Positions 1 through 11,190 of a stretch of 31,382 nucleotides of DNA are shown here, one piece after another. The notes below the pieces were generated by a model, which was given only the letters and a program-made list of their open reading frames with translations, made no database searches and was not told where the DNA came from. The DNA comes from Haplomitrium mnioides (lineage: Eukaryota > Marchantiophyta > Haplomitriopsida > Calobryales). Every line of letters starts with the position of its first letter. The stretch's first letter is position 1. The DNA is taken from positions 1 through 31,382 of the forward strand of contig JBNGIS010017806.1 in the NCBI GenBank assembly GCA_049999725.1, read 5' to 3'. Made by a program: the position numbers and the translations under genes.

Positions 1-173
1 CTATTATGGTTGCTGAAATGACCAAAAACAAACCCAAAAAACTCATGTACTTTTTGTTTTTAAAAATTAACCTCGTTTTTTATGTTTTTTGATATGAAAA
101 ATCACAATTTTTCCCAAAAAAAAAAAGTTCTTGTTCTGAGTAGCCTGTTCCTGGTTCAAAGTACCGGTTGTTT
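1..173 (-). pseudogene. C-terminal fragment of a DUF7869-like gene (third copy in window)
   Basis: Read on the minus strand, this stretch matches the 3' end of the plus-strand DUF7869-like gene at about 29395-29565. Shared words include TACTTTGAACC, ACAGGCTACTCA, CATAAAAAACGAGG and AAGTACATGAGTTTTTTGG, in the same order and similar spacing. The matching part encodes the tail around the residues YFEP-TGYS. The match stops at about 173, where copia LTR sequence begins, and its other end runs out of the window. It is therefore a truncated copy joined to the copia element. Identity and order were judged by eye. The assignment to the same family is firm; the mechanism of the junction is not known. 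Confidence 0.75.
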
Positions 174-269
174 AACCCTAAAAAGGTTCAAAATGAATTA
201 CTTATAATAAGACTCTACCCATTTACCCGTCCTCATAGTGGGTTCGGTATTGAGCTTGGTATTTCAACA
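170..269 (-). repeat. Truncated copia 3' LTR (U3 part)
   Basis: On the minus strand it begins TGTTGAAATACCAAGCTC directly after the purine tract GAGGGGGACT. It can be aligned with the right LTR from 4971 down to about 4868 (shared blocks GACGGGT, TAGAGTCT, TTTTGAACCTTTTTAGGG). Similarity ends just after GGGTTA, where the DUF7869-like fragment begins, so about two thirds of the LTR is missing. Confidence 0.85.
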
Positions 270-284
270 GTCCCCCTCAAGCTC

Positions 285-754
285 AAGCTAATGTCAAGCT
301 CTCCCTTCATAGTTCAAAACCTACGTTGCTTCTCTGCACCTATTGACTTTGTAAAAATATCAGCTACTTGCTCATCTGTATGCACATGCACCAAATCAAC
401 CTCACCTTCAAGTACCTTCTCTCATATGTAATGGTTATGAACCTCAATGTGTTTGGTCCTTGCATGAAACATTGGATTATTTGCCAGTTGTATATTGCTT
501 ATGTTGTCGCAACACAAAGTCACAGGCTCTTGCACATCATGTCCTAAATCGGACAATAGCTTACGTAACCAAGCTATCTTATATACAGCCATTGCTACTC
601 CTCTATACTCTGCCTCTATGCTTGACAAAGCAACTGTGGGTTGCTTCTTACTACTCCAACTCACTGCAACACCTCCAATATTGAAAACATAACCACTTGT
701 AGATCTCCTATCATATGTAAATCTAGCCCAATATGCATCAGTATATCTAAACAA
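285..754 (-). pseudogene. copia RNase H domain, broken
   Basis: The minus-strand translation contains the copia RNase H hallmarks: YTDAYWA near the start, DRRSTSGYVF, SSIEAEYRG and CDNISNIQLANNP, followed by the HIEVHNHY block and a degraded tail with DIFTKS just before the LTR. The domain converts the RNA strand of the RNA/DNA hybrid during reverse transcription. The first conserved acidic region reads DAYW where the family usually has DADW or similar. The readable block of 110 codons is bounded by stops, so this is a relic of the polyprotein C-terminus. Confidence 0.85.
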
Positions 755-829
755 TTTTACTTCACCTCCATATGCACAAAATAAACCATAATTTAGTGTG
801 CATTTTGAGTAACATAATGCTCTACTTGC

Positions 830-1790
830 TGCATCTTAATGTGGCTTTCTTGGCACTTGCATGAACTGACTAAGTATTCCCATATCATGAGACATGTCTG
901 GTCTTGTCATGGTTGCATAAATCAAACTTCCAACCATTTTCTGGTACATAGTTGAATCTTCCAATTCATCTCTCAAATTAGCTCTTAACTTTGCATTTTG
1001 CTCAAGCAAAGTAGAAATAGGCTTACATGTTGTCACACCGTATTTCTACAACATATCCAAAGCATACTTCCATTGAAGTAGCCAAATACCTTGTTGTGTT
1101 CTTATTACTTCTATGCCCAAGAAGTACATCAATTCTTCCAAGTCTTTCATATCAAATTCCGCTCCAAGCCTCTTCTCAACATTTGCAATCTACAGCTTAT
1201 CATGGCATGTAATAATCAGATCATCAACATATATCACTATGATCACCAAACCTGTAATCGTTTTATGCATATATAGAGTAATATGCCGTGCTGATCACAA
1301 ATCCAATACTTTGTATAAACTTGCTTATTCTATTTGTCTAAGCTCTATTCTATATGTCCAAGCTCTAGGTGTTTGCTTCAATCTGTATAAAGCTTTCTTC
1401 AATTTGCATATACAATTTGGAAACTCATGGTGTACATATCCATGTGGCTGCTTCATATACACTTCTTCATGTAACTCTCCATTCAAAAAAGCATTCTTTA
1501 CATCCATTTGATGTAAATACCATCTTTTAGTAGCAGCCACAACAATCACAGCTCTCAAAGTCGACATCTTTGCAACATGAGTGAATGTTTCATAAAAAAT
1601 CTATCCCATGTGTTTGAGCATATCTTTTGGCTACTAGTCTAGCCTTGTAGCTGCTTATCGAACCATTTGCATTATGCTTTATTTTGTAGACCTACCTACA
1701 ACCAATTGCTTTTTTTCCATCAAGTAGTGGTGTTAGCTTCCAAGTCTTATTCTCATCAAGTGCATTCACTTCTTCATCCATAGCTACCTC
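830..1790 (-). pseudogene. copia reverse transcriptase, broken
   Basis: Residues WYLHQMDVKNAFLNGEL, VYMKQPHGY and KLKKALYRLKQTPRAW (1325-1567) are the core copia reverse-transcriptase motifs. The catalytic box YVDDLII is encoded at about 1211-1231 on the minus strand. Downstream, GSLIYATMTRPD (836-1036) is the connection to RNase H. The N-terminal portion, about 1570-1790, is readable only with frame changes (ENKTWKL, DGKKAIGC, VYKIKHN). At least three frameshifts or stops separate these blocks. Confidence 0.88.
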
Positions 1791-2299
1791 CTATTCAGGT
1801 ATGTCATTTGCATCCTCATAACAAGTGGGTTCTACATCCTGTATAACTTTCACCATATATGCATAATGACGCGCAAAAAAACTATCATAACTCAACCTTC
1901 TTACGAGGTACTCTATACGTGTAGATATGCATACCTCATTTTGCATCGTTTGCACACCAAGTGTTTGCAAAGTGGGTATACCAACCTCTTCACCATCACT
2001 TGAGTAACTTGCATCCATTTGTTGATCCACCTTTTGCTTTCTCTTTGCTGAACCTCTGTTATTTTCAGCACTTCCAATTGATACATTTGGTGAACTTGAC
2101 CTCAACCTTTCTAACCATGGATTTACACTCTTAGACAAAGTGTTTGAACTCTCTCCTGGTCCACTCAGCATTTGAGATTGTAACTCTTGATTTGCTAATT
2201 TTTCTTGCACTTCTTCTTTCTCCATATCAGCCTTGACAAATTTTTCTACGCCATACCAACTACTCAACTCATCAAATACAACATCTCTACTTACTCTGA

Positions 2300-2990
2300 T
2301 TTGTCATGTTACAGGGTTGTAGCAACGGTATCCTTTTTGCTCCAAAGAATACCCAATGAAAATACACTTCTCAACTTTAAGATGTAGTTTAGTTCTTAGC
2401 TTATCTGGTATGTGTACATACTCAATACATCCAAATACCTTCAAGTGAGATACATCACTTTTTATACCTATAAATCTTTTTTTCTGGAGTAATATCATAT
2501 ATTCATGCAGTATGAGTCATGTTCATATATATACAGCCTTTGTCCAATAGTATTTTGGCATATTCTTCTCATTAATAAGGCACGAGCAATTTTTGTTATA
2601 TGCCTATTCTTTCTCTCTGCTACTCCATTCTATTGTGGAGTATATCTGGATGTGAATTGCCTCTTCACACCATGATCTACTAGAAACATGCTAAACTCTT
2701 GTGAGAAATACTCACCTCCACCATCTGACTGTAGGCATTTAATTTGCAAACCTGATTGCTTTTCCACCATCTTCTTAAAGCTTTTAAAGTGCTCAACAGT
2801 TCTCCTTTTGTCTTCATAAAGTAAACCTATACATTACTTGTATGGTCATCCACAAAAGTTACAAAATACTTATTTCTGGACATTGATGCATGCTCACTAG
2901 GTCCCCACACATCAAAGTGTACTACATCCAAACGATTTTTGCTGACATTTATTTGATGTAGGAATGGATGCCTTGACTGCTTTCAAAACT
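2300..2990 (-). pseudogene. copia integrase, broken
   Basis: The minus strand reads, with frame changes, VVHFDVWGPSEHASMS, YFVTFVDDHTS, then a region around GGGEYFSQEF and GVAERKN, the usual integrase core landmarks. The integrase C-terminal block HLKVFGCIEYVHIPDKLR..FIGYSLEQKGYRCYNP is intact at 2304-2498. This enzyme would insert the cDNA copy. The stretch from 1791 to 2267 (158 codons, serine- and charge-rich) is the variable linker between integrase and reverse transcriptase. Confidence 0.85.
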
Positions 2991-3579
2991 GACATGCTTC
3001 ACACATCTTTTGCATATCAACATTCTTGAGCTGTGGCAAACTAGTAACAACATCCTTAGATTGCATTGATTTCAGCCTTTGTAGATTGACATATCCCATT
3101 CTTTTGTGCAAGATATCTGCATATCCAATAACTGTATTCTTTTGCATATATATGACATTATCTTTTACCATTGGAGTCTTTACATCCAATGTGAACATCC
3201 TTCTGATCTTACTGCTTCTAGCAACCAATCTGTTTCTATTCTTCAAATCCTTCACAAAACAAACATCTTCATTAAAAACAACTTGTAATCCTTATTATAC
3301 CATTTGACCAACAGATACCAAATTCTTTGTAACTGTTGGTACATAGAACACATCAGCTATATATTTTGACTTTCCATCATGTGTAGCAAGTGGAACATTT
3401 CCCATCTGCTGAATTGGATGAGATGTGGCATCACCTATTTCCACATATCCTTGCTGCTCTTGATCATGCAGCTCTTTTAGCCAATTTTTATGATGTGTCA
3501 TATGGTTTGACACACCAGAATCCACATACCATACATTATTTTCACAACCTTGTGTATAAGCACTCATCATATGTTGCAA
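2983..3579 (-). pseudogene. copia protease and GAG-pre-integrase segments
   Basis: At 3295-3579 the minus strand encodes WYVDSGVSNHMT, the copia aspartic protease active site (D-S-G-x-x-N-H), ending with YVPTVTKNLVSVGQ. At 2983-3255 follows the pre-integrase zinc-binding region: LHKRMGYVNLQRL and MCEACQF, equivalent to the His/Cys finger that precedes the integrase core. A stop between the blocks shows the polyprotein is interrupted. Confidence 0.87.
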
Positions 3580-3630
3580 AACAAAGAGATGCTCACAATC
3601 ACTCTTTGATGATGATGTATAATTTCCTTG

Positions 3631-4539
3631 TTATCTATGATCATATCCTCTGTTATTGTTGTTGGACCTGCTATAACAGTTATTTGCATAATGACATGCT
3701 TTTCCACACTCCCAACAAACTACATCATGATTGTTCTGCCTTCCACCTCTTTCACAAAAGCTATTTCTTCCTCGAAAATTTCCGCAGCCTCTGCCACGAG
3801 CTATATTCTTTGAATTTTGTTGGTTTTGGTTATATTGCACATAACCTCTACCTTCACCACGTTCTTTCTGGGATCTCTCCTACCTCCACCATATCTTAAG
3901 TAGAAGCCTTGTGCATGATGATTAGAATGCTTATTTGAAGTGGGTCCTCCAATGTTCCTCTCCTCTATAATCATCAAGGAGACTAGCTCATCAAAATCAA
4001 GAAGATTTTCCCGAACATACACAGAAGTGGCAAACGGTTTCAACTTGTCATTATCCTTCAAACCATTTAGTACTACAGACACTAAATCATCATCCTCTGT
4101 AACTACTCCAATAGATCCCAATGCATCTTATGTCTCTTTTATCTTCAAGACATAATCGTTCACACACGTGTTCTGTCCCTTCTTTATGTTATTCAACTCA
4201 TTCTTCAATTGATTCTTCCTAGCTCTAGTATTTGTATTGTAGAGCCTTTCTAATGTATCCCATACATCTTTTGCACATTCCAAATCTTGTATGTGTCCAA
4301 CCATACTGTTTGACACGCGAAATCAAAAATATCACCTTCTTATCCTTTTGGTTCAATGTTTTCCATGCCTTCAATTCATGTTTTGTTACATTCACTAAAG
4401 GAAGTTGTGGTTCCTTTTCTTCACCTTATACATACCCGCATAGGCTCGTACCTATCAAATAGTTCCTCATTTGGAACTTCCATGGTTGGTAGTTGTTCTT
4501 CTTTAGCTTTTCAATACCAACGGTATTGGTATCAACCAT
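3631..4539 (-). pseudogene. copia gag with zinc knuckle, broken
   Basis: The likely start ATG is at 4537-4539 (MVDTNTVGIEKLKKNNYQ), about 130 bp downstream of the primer-binding site. The UBN2/gag-type core is visible as DVWDTLERLYN, RKNQLKNELNNIKKG and VNDYVLKIKE (4128-4316), then LNGLKDNDKLKPF and DELVSLMIIEE (3801-4121). The zinc knuckle CWECGKACHYANNC (CX2CX4HX4C, within 3631-3840) would bind RNA in the virus-like particle. The glycine usually before the histidine is a cysteine. Several stops break the frame. Confidence 0.87.
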
Positions 4540-4671
4540 TTACGCAAGTTCTCGTTGCCTCCAAACTTCAAGACTTTGTGCTTCAACTTTGTGACCACCT
4601 TTGGGCAAAAACAATGTCAAAAATTGATGTTATAAACCATATTGATCAATCTTCTGCTCCTCATAAACCAA

Positions 4672-4683
4672 GCTATGATACCA
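4672..4683 (-). promoter_or_regulatory. copia primer-binding site
   Basis: The minus strand reads TGGTATCATAGC directly after the LTR end (..TTTACA). It differs from the usual plant initiator-Met tRNA complement (TGGTATCAGAGC) by one base, so tRNA-iMet priming is the expected mode. Confidence 0.85.
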
Positions 4684-4971
4684 TGTAAAGAAATCAAGGA
4701 GACAATTATTTGGAGGCAAATATGAGAGAGATCGTATTCAACCAAATGAATTTACAAAAGGGAAGAGGCTAGGGGTGTTGGAGCGCTCTCTCTTTGATCT
4801 TGTTTCTTCTCTCTCTACATACTCTATATTTTTACTTAACCTTCTCGTAAATAAAATTAAATAAACTAACCCTAAAAAGGTTCAAAATGTATTACTCATA
4901 ATAATGAGACTCTACCTGATTCACCCGTCCTTTTAGTGCTGAGTTACTTATAAGAGCTTGGTATTTCAACA
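4684..4971 (-). repeat. copia 5' LTR, 288 bp
   Basis: It is bounded by TG (minus strand, at 4971) and CA (at 4684), with terminal TGTTGAAAT and ..TTTACA. It lies next to the primer-binding site and matches the truncated LTR at 170-269 over its U3 part. Confidence 0.88.
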
Positions 4972-6163
4972 AGAGAAACTTACTCTTGACCTGATTCCAC
5001 TTCCTTTACAATTTCTTGCTTTACCTTCTTTCATACTTTCCACTGTCTGGTCCCAAGCTTTAACCTTAGCCTTTGTTATTTTGTGTTGCTTCTCCTGCTA
5101 GAACTTTTCTTGTTGCAAGGAAATCTCAAGGTCACTGACTCTTCTCATTTCTTTCTGCCAGTTAGATCCCATTCAATTTTTGAGAAGTTGTGAAACTATT
5201 AATACGCATGTTCAAAGCAACTCTTTCCTCCTCGAATTTTGCATCCTTGTTTGTTGCTCCTTCTTATTCTCTTGCAATGCCAACAATTGCTCCTTTTGCT
5301 TTTGCAACTGAACTTGAGATTCTTGATTCTCATTGAATTAAGTGCCAATCTCTTGACGTAATCTATCCATGTAGATTTGGACATGACGTTGAGGCATTCT
5401 AAACGATCGATGTGACAATTCTCCTAAATCCTTGTGGCTTTCTCTTTCTTGTTCATCAGTCTCTTCATCCTCTAATTCTCTGCCTATTTTTCTGTATGTT
5501 TCATTAATCGAATGTTCCCCAAGTATGATAGCATGATATTCCACCAATTTTATATGTTGATGAATTCTTAGAACCCTTCTAACTGCCACCTCCTTCATAT
5601 GCACCTTGATTTGATTTTCTTACGCTGATAATTGTTATTTGATTCGAATTACAAAATCCAATGTTTCCGCTATGGGTTTTGGAGCCAAAGAATATGAAAA
5701 AGAAGTTCGACTAGGTCATGCTCGCTCTCCAGCTATCCAAGTCGTTTTTCTTACAGATTTTGAATCGCTATTGGTTCGGTGTTCACCTTAGGATCATCAC
5801 TACTCACTGACATGACCCACTCCCTTATTTTTTTATTATGCAATTCATGCTCCCTTCCTTCTCTTGCGTTGTGGAAAAACCTAATGACCGATTGATTGGC
5901 CTTGCATTGGGTGGAACTAAATTGGGTATCTACCAAATTGTTTCTTCTGGTGCCCCTACTAGGTACACCATTTTCATAGACATAACATCCATTTCTTCTA
6001 GAAGCAATCCCTTCTCTTTTTTCATCACTTGCTGCATTCCTTCCAAGAAATGGAGTAGGAAATTTGTGTACTAGACTACTCAACCGGATCTTGCCTACTT
6101 TACACATCTTTGAATCTTCTCCACAATATAGGTTGCTACTTTGGTGGCACCGCTTTGATACCA
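4972..6163 (-). pseudogene. Minus-strand retroelement debris with gag-like coiled-coil segments
   Basis: Between the copia 5' LTR and a primer-site-like sequence at 6150-6163 (minus strand TGGTATCAAAGCGG), the minus strand encodes charged, probably coiled-coil stretches: GRELEDEETDEQERESHKDL and VQIYMDRLRQEI (5338-5604), then LQKQKEQLLALQENKKEQQ in a shifted frame. A further 137-codon block lies at 5751-6164. A primer-binding site followed by such segments suggests the 5' end and gag of another LTR element. No protease or pol motif is visible, probably because the copia element replaced or displaced the rest. I cannot name a family. Confidence 0.5.
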
Positions 6164-7061
6164 ATTCACATAGTTGTGGAAGGCACTTCTGGTCACGTAC
6201 TATTCCTTTGGCTAGTAGAGAAATCTATGAAATACTTGCTTTAATTCCATCAACAAAGGAACACTAATTTGCAAACACCATTTGCGACTTGCAAACTACC
6301 ATAGTCCTCTTCTATAGATGAGCTATTGTGTTGTCAATCTTGACTGTTCTCAAAAAACCCTGAGGTTTATTCATGTTGTCCTCAAGATTTATCTGCCTCT
6401 TTCTCTTTTGCTCTCGAGAAAGTATTAGATTGAAAAATGGTACCCGAGGTTGTAGCTCATCTGTGAAACCAGCTCGCGCATTCATATATGAACAAAGTTG
6501 CACCATATTCTCTCTTTTCCCCTTTCCATGTCTTCCTTTTTCTATCTTGTCTTGTCTTGGTAGTATATTGGCTTTGACACACACGTCACAAATAATGAAG
6601 GACTTAGCGAGCTCATACTTTGTTTTGTAGCTTTCTTTGACTTTTGCATTGATTCTGATTTCGACACATGGCAAAATCAAGTTGAGTCATGATCATAACT
6701 CAATGATCTTCATGAATTTGAATTTCTTGCCAAATCTGATTTTGGATAACACTTTCCTAATAATATGAAATACTTAATGTTGGTTCTTTACTGTCAAAAA
6801 CCTACCATAATAAATAACCATTAGAAATTTGACTTACTTTAACTTACAATATCTTCCTTGTTGGTTCTAGACCCATTTTGGACATCCAACTTTTAATTTT
6901 TGATTTTATAACTTTTTCTAATTTTCTAATCTAACTTTCTTCTAGCAAAGTTATTTCTCCATTTTTCAAACTTTAACTAGTAAAATAGCCATTACTCTGA
7001 AAAAATTTTCAAAACAACATTCATCATGGTAATCTACTTTATTTACAATATAATTCATTGT
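6164..7061. other. AT-rich stretch, probably LTR or retroelement debris
   Basis: No recognisable gene. If 6150-6163 is a real primer-binding site on the minus strand, an LTR should start at about 6164 and extend right, but I do not see a matching second copy or a canonical CA end. The last part before 7061 joins, across the chromovirus insertion, to the RNase H relic at 16153. A readable minus-strand block at 6312-6680 (122 codons) has no motif I recognise. Confidence 0.4.
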
Positions 7062-7066
7062 ATTAT
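7062..7066. repeat. Target-site duplication (ATTAT) of the chromovirus, left copy
   Basis: ATTAT precedes the TG of the left LTR. The same five bases follow the CA of the right LTR at 16148-16152. Confidence 0.85.
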
Positions 7067-7535
7067 TGCAATAGTACAAGCAAGATGTTGTGCTATTTAT
7101 AAGCAAATAGAGAGAAGTGAAGGAAGTGGTAGAGGATCACTTTTACGGTTCAAATCATTTTAATGTTACTTTTTGTTGAAGTTACTCTAAGTGAAGTGGT
7201 ATAAGATTACTTTTAGAGTTGAAGTGAGATAAGACTACTTGACTTTGAATTTTCTTTTAGAGAAGTAAAATAAGATCACTTTTAGGGCTGAAATTGGAAG
7301 TGACTTGTAAGTGAATGAAGAGGAATGACACTTTTTTCTCTTGTATAAATACAAGGGCTTCATAACGTTGCTTTTCATTATGGAGTTTCTATCAATTTGG
7401 TTTGGCTCTTTGGTTGCTTGGCTTTGGCTTGCACTCTTAGCTTTCTATTGCTTATTGAATTTGAGTTGCATAAATCTAGTAGAGTTATATTTGAGTTGTT
7501 GCTCATTTGGAAGCTGGTCTATGAGTTCTTTTACA
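7067..7535 (+). repeat. Chromovirus 5' LTR, 469 bp
   Basis: It starts TGCAATAGTACAAG and ends GAGTTCTTTTACA, with a TATA box (TGTATAAATAC, about 7342-7352). It aligns throughout with the split right LTR, including a series of related GTTACTTTTAGGGTTGAAGT-type internal repeats. Confidence 0.9.
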
Positions 7536-7536
7536 T

Positions 7537-7549
7537 TGGTATTAGAGCC
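7537..7549 (+). promoter_or_regulatory. Chromovirus primer-binding site
   Basis: TGGTATTAGAGCC begins two bases after the LTR end. It differs by one base from the usual initiator-Met tRNA complement TGGTATCAGAGCC. Confidence 0.85.
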
Positions 7550-7559
7550 ACGATTCTTC

Positions 7560-8450
7560 TTGGTAGAGAGTTACATAGAGAATCAAGAAGCGATGATTCA
7601 AGAAATGCAACAACAAGTTGAACATCTTTCTTGTCTTTGGAAGTTCAAATGCAAGTGGGAAAAAAGACACATTTTCAAAAAGAAGAAAGTTATGTACAGT
7701 TTCTCAAACCAAAAGTTTATGATAGGAAGATAGTTCTTGACGCATATAAGAATTTCTTGTTCAATTGCAAGTAATATTTTGAGACTACAAACATCAAAGA
7801 AAATGGTTGAAGAATTCTATTTGCTACAAGTCAATTGGAAGGAGTTGCAAAAACTTGGTGGAGATATCAAATAAAGCAATTTCAACATGGATTTGTTGCT
7901 CCAAACAAGAATTCAAAGAAGCAATGAATTTAAGATTTAGGGTTCTAAATGCTCCAAAGATGGCAAGAGATCGATTGGCTGAATTGAAACAACTAGGTAT
8001 AGTGAAGAGCTATGTCTCTCAATTTCTCAATATCACTATGAAAATTCTTAATATGGGCGAGGGAGAAGCTTTAGATGCTTTGTTTGAGGAATAAAATCTC
8101 ACACTAGAATAGAAGAGACAATGAGAGAGCTCTTTTAACTATAAAAAGCAATGCGCATGGTTGAATGATACGACTCACTACTAGCGACTACCAAAGCTAC
8201 AACAAGCTTTACCAAATGTTTGTGTGCTACCAAATGAGGTTGTATCTATGGAGATTGATGGGGCAAAAAGACTGGTTGTCACCTATGTAGAGCATGAACA
8301 CCTATGCATAAATGGAGAATGCTTTTATTGTCAACAACTTGGTTGTATGATTGCAAATTGCCTATGTCACCAAGGTCAACCACGCGCTCTTGTTCAAGCA
8401 GTGATTGTTGAAGATGAAAACCAGGGATACGACAAACCTCAATAAAAACG
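7560..8450 (+). pseudogene. Chromovirus gag with altered zinc knuckle
   Basis: After an N-terminal coiled-coil stretch (EAMIQEMQQQVEHLS, near 7590), the retrotransposon gag core is visible in shifted frames: LEGVAKTWWRYQIKQF near 7840, then FKEAMNLRFRVLNAP, RLAELKQLG, VKSYVSQFLNI and GEALDALFE (to 8094). The zinc knuckle at about 8310-8370 reads CFYCQQLGCMIANC, with cysteine replacing the histidine of CX2CX4HX4C. Frameshifts and stops separate the blocks, so no full gag can be made. Confidence 0.82.
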
Positions 8451-8499
8451 TTGGAGTGGTCTACTAAGAGCTTGACTAGTTCCAATGGAATTAAAAGCT

Positions 8500-8760
8500 C
8501 GACAAGAACTCAAAGCATCTTGTTTCATCTAGATGGTGTGGTTGATAAGTATACTTGTAGAATGTTGGTAGACTGTGAAAGTTCTAAAAGTTTTATGTCA
8601 ATATGTTTTATAAAGAAATCAAAGCTAAAACTTTGTCTATTAATGGAAGTTTTGTAACTATGGCCGATGGCCAAAAACATGAGATGTTCCACTCACACAA
8701 ACAATTTCTTCTAAGGATTGGCAAAGAGTATGAGGAATCTATGGATTTTTTTTATTGCAC
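8500..8760 (+). pseudogene. Chromovirus protease relic
   Basis: The block CRMLVDCESSKSFMS (around 8557-8601) corresponds to the gypsy aspartic protease active site, usually LVDSGASHSFIS. The second residue after D is altered (D-C-E instead of D-S-G), so the catalytic loop is damaged even before the nearby stops and shifts. Confidence 0.75.
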
Positions 8761-9009
8761 TAGTACAATATGAAATTATTTTAGACTTGCTTTGGCTTGA
8801 AGATCAATCTGCTCAAGTTGATTGGGAGAAACAAAAAATTCAAGCTACTTTACAAAGAAAGAAAACTCTTTTCGAGTGATTGATACCGTTGGTGAAGAGG
8901 CCCAAATCAATTCAATATAAATTTTTAATGGAGAAAGAGTTGCATGTCTTTGTTGGATAGATCAAGCCTATCATAGACTTGAATAAGAAGGGAGGAAAAT
9001 CTGTACCAA

Positions 9010-9990
9010 CCTCAATGATTGATTATATTTTGAAGGAGTTTGCAGATGTGTTTCTAGATGATTTTTCAAAAGGGTTACCAAGTGATTGAAGAATGCCATT
9101 TCCAATTGAGTTGATACCAAAAAATGCTCCTTATAATCAATCTATGTGCCAATTATTGCCACAAGAGTTGGAAGAGTCTTGCAAGACCTTGACGGATCTT
9201 CTTGAGAAAGATTTCATTTAGTATGGTACTTTGTCTTTGAGAGCACTAGTATTCATTGCACCAACAAAAAATGATGGTTTTTTTTGGTATAGATTATCGT
9301 GGGTGGTACCTGATTCTTTTCCAAGCTAGATCTTTGAAATGGCTATTGACGAATTCCTATCAAGCTAGTTGATGTGTTAAAGACAACTTTTTGCATGAGG
9401 TATAGGCATTTTGAGTGGATGGTTTTTACATTTGGTCCTACTAATACTCCGATCATATTTATGTATCAAATGCATCAAATTTTTGATGTGTTATTAGATA
9501 AGTCAGTTTTGGTTTTCTTAGATGACATTCTTATTTGTAGTAAAAATAAAGTTGAGCATCGTGATCATCTGAAAAAAAATACTGCAAAGTTTGTCTAGTT
9601 GGAAGTTTTACTATAAGAGATCCAAGTGCAAATTTTAGAAGCAAGAGGTTGCTTACCTAGGGCGAAAGTGTCGGCTGATGGTATCAAGATAGAAGAAGAG
9701 AAAATTAAAGCTATCATAAATTAGCCAACACCAAAGAAGGCAAAGGATATTAGAGCCTTTAATGGATTAGCGAGCTTCTATCAACAATTCATCCATCATT
9801 ATACAGATATTACTACACCACTTACGAATTTGCTAGGCAAAGAGGCAAAGTTTCAATAAACTGCCAAAGAGCAAGTGATACTTCAATAGCTTAAGGATGC
9901 AATCTCTTCTCGTTCTTTTCTATAGCCATATGATCCATGCGCACTTTTTATAGTTGATTTTAAAGCTTCTAATTTTGCTATTGGAGCAGT
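9010..9990 (+). pseudogene. Chromovirus reverse transcriptase relic
   Basis: Landmarks in order are ILKEFADVFLDD near 9030, FPIELIPKNAPYN near 9100, LLEKDFI near 9200, WMVFTFGPTNTPIIFMYQM (9416-9475) and the catalytic box FLDDILICS (9514-9540). The connection region is visible near 9750 (FNGLASFYQQFI). Frame changes are needed between nearly all of these. The family copies the RNA genome into DNA; this copy cannot. Confidence 0.88.
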
Positions 9991-10299
9991 TTACAACAAG
10001 ATCTTGATGATAGACTTCATCCAAATTCCTTCATGTCACGCCGATTAAATACGGTGGAGAGAAATTATTCTACAAGGGATCGAGAGCAATTGGCAATGTT
10101 TTATGCTACCAAAGTGTGGAGATATTATCCTTTGAGAAGACTGGTACTTATTCATATGGATCACAAGTCATTGTTGCAAGCAATCCATTTGGAAAATATG
10201 ACAAGTTGTTATCACCGACAGGAAGATCAATTGCAACTCTTCGATATCAAGCTAGAGTACAAGCCTCAAGGGCTCCACACTATTTTTGATGCATTGTGA
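9990..10299 (+). pseudogene. Chromovirus RNase H relic
   Basis: The 88-codon block from 10033 reads SRRLNTVERNYSTRDREQLA, then VWRYYPLRRLVLIHMDHKSL and DQLQLFDIKLEYKPQG, the standard gypsy RNase H C-terminal half (S-x-x-L-x-x-x-E-x-N-Y followed by the DH-x-S/A-L motif). The N-terminal catalytic part before 10033 is degraded. Confidence 0.87.
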
Positions 10300-10559
10300 T
10301 GAGGGTCAGATCATGGAGTGAATACAATGAGGGTGGTTAACATTAGCATATTACATTTTGGTGAGGCAACTAGTGAAAACCATTGCCAAAAACTGCAAGA
10401 AGATGTTTTTTCAATCTTATTCATTACAATTAGCGGTCAAAGATAGTGAGTATCATTTTTTTTTCTATTCAAGATAGTGTTCTCTATCAAGGTCATCAAA
10501 CATATGTTCCACAAGATGATGTGCTTTGAAAGGCTTATTTACAAGAAGCGTATGACATT

Positions 10560-11190
10560 CCCATCTTAGAGTAGATAAAACTACAAAGTTGCTTCATCGC
10601 ACTTCGTGGTGGCCTAATTTGTTTTGAGATGTTTGTGGGTTTGTTTGTTCATGTGAAAGTTATTAATGAAACAAAGGTTCAAATGAAAAACTAGCAGAAC
10701 TTCTTCAGCCACTACTAGTTCCTACTTCTCATCGGGAATATGTAAGTTTGGATCTTGCCACTTCACTTCAAACTATGCCTCGTGGGTTTATTGCCATTGT
10801 GGTGTTTGTGGACAAGCCTAGCAAGCACATTTATTTAACACCGGCAGTGAATAATGTAGATACTCCACAATTGGCAAAAGTTTACTTTGATATTGTCTTC
10901 CGTCACCATGGAATGCCCAAGGTGTTAATATCTAATACGAATTTGGGTTTCACTGGAAAGTTTTGGCAAGAGTTGTTCAAGATTTTAGAAACCCAGCTCT
11001 CTGTGTCTACTACTTATAATTCTCAAATAGATGGGCAAGCACATCGCACTAATTGCACTCTCGAGGATATGTTTCACACATTCTTCAATATTTATCACAT
11101 CGATTGGGATAGTTTCTTGCTGGTTGTGGAGTTTGCCTACAACAACTCCAAACAAGAAAGTTTTGGGTTTCTTCCTTTCTTTTTTTAATT
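10560..11190 (+). pseudogene. Chromovirus integrase relic
   Basis: The 146-codon block 10748-11188 carries the gypsy integrase core: FIAIVVFVDKPSKHIYLTP, then YFDIVFRHHGMPKVLISNTN, FTGKFWQELF, TTYNSQIDGQAHRTN and VVEFAYNNSKQES. The second catalytic aspartate position reads SNTN where the family usually has SDRD, so the active site is damaged. Between 11,390 and 11,470 the post-core GDKVMLS and RKLSPTWIGTFS block is readable (the family's GPY/F-type end). Confidence 0.9.

Larger units (their letters stand above)
170..4971 (-). mobile_element. Decayed Ty1/copia LTR retrotransposon
   Basis: Reading leftward from 4971, the order is LTR, primer-binding site, gag with zinc knuckle, aspartic protease, integrase, reverse transcriptase, RNase H, purine tract (minus-strand GAGGGGGACT) and the start of a second LTR. 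Integrase preceding reverse transcriptase defines the copia order. Many stops and frameshifts break the single long frame expected of the family, so the element is dead. The 5' LTR is complete (288 bp), but only about 100 bp of the 3' LTR remains before sequence changes at about 170. No target duplication can be tested because the left end is truncated. The base immediately right of the element is in minus-strand retroelement debris. Confidence 0.92.

Noticed and set aside
5751-6164. Host gene of 137 codons on the minus strand
   Set aside because: It starts at a primer-binding-site-like sequence, lacks a domain, and is embedded in retroelement debris.
7341-7733. Hydrophobic membrane-like small protein at the chromovirus start
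   Set aside because: Most of the frame lies in the LTR and crosses the primer-binding site, so it is not a gene.
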